This document shows positions 62,181 through 64,000 of a DNA stretch of 64,000 nucleotides, in pieces. Source of the DNA: Serinus canaria. Its lineage: Eukaryota > Chordata > Aves > Passeriformes > Fringillidae. A program made the translations under genes and the position numbers. The notes under the pieces were generated by a model. It saw only the letters and a program-made list of their open reading frames with translations. It had not been told where the DNA came from and searched no databases. Each line of letters opens with the position of its first letter. Position 1 is the first letter of the stretch. The stretch covers positions 49,766,435-49,830,434 of the forward strand of contig NC_066317.1 of the NCBI RefSeq assembly GCF_022539315.1. Direction: 5' to 3'.

Positions 62181-64000
62181 GTAAGAATGTCTAGTATTCA
62201 GAAAGTGTTCTGTGGGATTAATTCACTCTTAAGGACATTTCTATTACATTTCAAAGTAATAAATATTGAGAAGTTCAGTAACTATTCCTTCACATGAGTC
62301 AGATGTTCTTCCAACTCTTATCTAAATATGGGGTTGGTTAATTTCTGTCTTGGGGTTTTTTTTCCTACTTTTTGGCACATGCCAGGGAAATTTTTCACAG
62401 CTTTAAAATGAATGATGACAGTTTTTGTTCCAGTTGCAGCAGTATCTTTCTTACAAGAGTACAGAACTGAATAATAATATATAACCTTTTGGGATTATTG
62501 TCTCATATTTTTGACAGGGCAGAAATACTCACTGCAAAACACATTCTTGACATGATTGACAGGTCTAGTTTTAAAATACTCAAACATACTGGAAAATTAT
62601 AATTCTCTTGGAAAACTATTTCACAGACTAATAGACTTTTTCCTATACAAAAAATATTATTTGCTCAATATCACGATTTGGAAAGATAAGAATATTTTTA
62701 TAAATAATCCTCTATGACCAATTTTATATAATTGTTTGTAATTATGCTCTGAATCCAATTTTAAGCATATCTGCTCTACTTGTTTTTATATTGAACAAGG
62801 CAATATGTTACATAAAAAAATACATATAATTTGAGGTTTATAATAAAGTAACAGAGAGAAGATAATTTAGCTGTTTATTGATGATGCTCTTTATAAATGC
62901 TGACAGATTGTGGACTATTTTGCAGGAGCTTCCCTAAATACCATTGGGTTTTCTACTTTTTAGTTACTGCCACCTTATATTTGGTGTAAATAAAACCATG
63001 AAGGTGGTTTTTAATCAGGAATGTTTTTATGCCTCTAAGTGTCTTTTAACTTGTGAATACTTTTGATCCTAATTCAAAATTAAAAGATTAGGCATAAGGA
63101 GAACTATTCCTGATATTTTTTTTGATGATGCAACTGTAACTGCCTCTGCCAGAATAATAAGAGCGTGCAAAATCTGTGTATATTATATCTCATGTATAAA
63201 AATGAAACACTTTTGACTTTCAGTTGAGAATTTGCTTTGCTTGGGGTTTTTAATATTAATTGTATTTCTTGGAAATATTATATATCCAAACTCTTTTCTT
63301 TGATTTCTGCTTTCTCCAGAATATATCTGCTTCACTATTAATACTGATTTGTGTAAATGAAACTTGGAAAATAATGAATCATTTGTGGAAGTATAGTAAC
63401 TTACCTTCTTAATATTTGACTCAGTAAATATAAATGAGGCTATAGCCTCATGTATGATACAAAAACATCATGTAACACGCAATGTGTTTATTAGTTTTCA
63501 TTGGTATTTTAGGACTCTACTTTCTCTGGAAATTAGTTGAAATAAGGTGTGGATTATATATGACATGCATTTTGAGAAATGAAGTTGTCAGAATTTCAAA
63601 TTAGTAAGCAGGATACATTTAATTTACTGGTTTTAGAATAGTGCATGCTATAGTTTTTAAGCAGTGCAGCTGAAAGCTATCCAGATGTAATTGATGTGTG
63701 CTGTACAATGTAGGTGTTTTACAGGGTGCTTTTTTTTCAGGGATAACATAAGGCAACATAAAGAAGGGTGGAAATGATCTTCATGCTAAACAGATAACTT
63801 GCATTATCTTACTGTAAATATGTGCAGCCATTAAGGTGCAAAAAGTTAATGGATTCCTAAATCCAGCTTACTTCTGAATCATTATGTCTTCTACAACTTG
63901 TATTTACAAGTTGAGTATAATAAAACACTGTAGCATATTTTCGCATTAGAAAGTATGTTTAAACTTTCTTGATAATGTTTTGTGTTAGTTTTTCTTATAA
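62181..64000 (+). other. Downstream ARAP2 intron (partial)
   Basis: Intron sequence to the window edge. No candidate for the next PH4 or RhoGAP exon is seen, and no repeats were recognised. It is strongly AT-rich. Confidence 0.75.

Noticed and set aside
61997..62194. Treating 61997-62194 as a free-standing 65-aa protein
   Set aside because: It is the ARAP2 PH4 exon read from an internal Leu codon through the splice donor; the true exon ends at 62180.
1..64000. CRISPR arrays, bacterial operons, plasmid or phage systems
   Set aside because: The window is vertebrate genomic DNA with spliced exons; no regularly spaced repeats or dense gene clusters occur.

Overview
This is vertebrate nuclear DNA, almost certainly from a bird and perhaps a songbird. 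The main content is the middle part of one large plus-strand gene, ARAP2 (ArfGAP with RhoGAP domain, ankyrin repeat and PH domain 2). The bird assignment rests on three things: CR1 LINE fragments, including the typical CR1 3' end; ERV-type LTRs whose ends and internal blocks match LTRs I know from passerine genomes; and AT-rich introns with sparse repeats. There is no sign of bacterial, plasmid or phage DNA.

I placed 16 coding exons by splice sites, reading-frame continuity across every junction, and resemblance to ARAP2. They run from 5614 to 62180 and hold about 765 codons. In order they encode the end of the poorly conserved N-terminal region (5614-6696, 11364-11446, start of 12236-12592), PH1 (12236-24242), PH2 (24242-49949), the Arf GAP zinc finger and its helical part (49949-51792), ankyrin-like repeats (53464-53638), a linker (55116-55250), PH3 (58859-61338, running into the next exon), and the start of PH4 (61982-62180). 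The exons for the N-terminal SAM domain must lie upstream of the window. The rest of PH4, the RhoGAP domain, the RA domain and the last PH domain must lie downstream.

The protein is a PtdIns(3,4,5)P3-responsive GAP for Arf6 that also binds RhoA-GTP and acts at focal adhesions and endosomes (family knowledge). The visible Arf GAP module has all four zinc cysteines and the catalytic arginine, so that activity looks intact.

The rest is intron. The largest intron (24424-48656, about 24 kb) splits PH2. It holds a plus-strand ERV LTR, a CR1 3' tail, a broken CR1 reverse-transcriptase fragment on the minus strand, a 91-bp-spaced duplication, a cryptic-exon candidate, and several perfect hairpins. 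Two further solo LTRs on the minus strand lie at 10659-11092 and 20307-20854. A weathered CR1 lies at 60640-60815. A run of 21 G lies at 59478-59498.

I found no second gene, no tRNA or rRNA, and no undescribed multi-gene system. The items most worth checking are the cryptic exon at 37796-37900, the back-to-back hairpins at 46016-46069, the hairpin at 51419-51451, and the alternative acceptors at 5604/5614.
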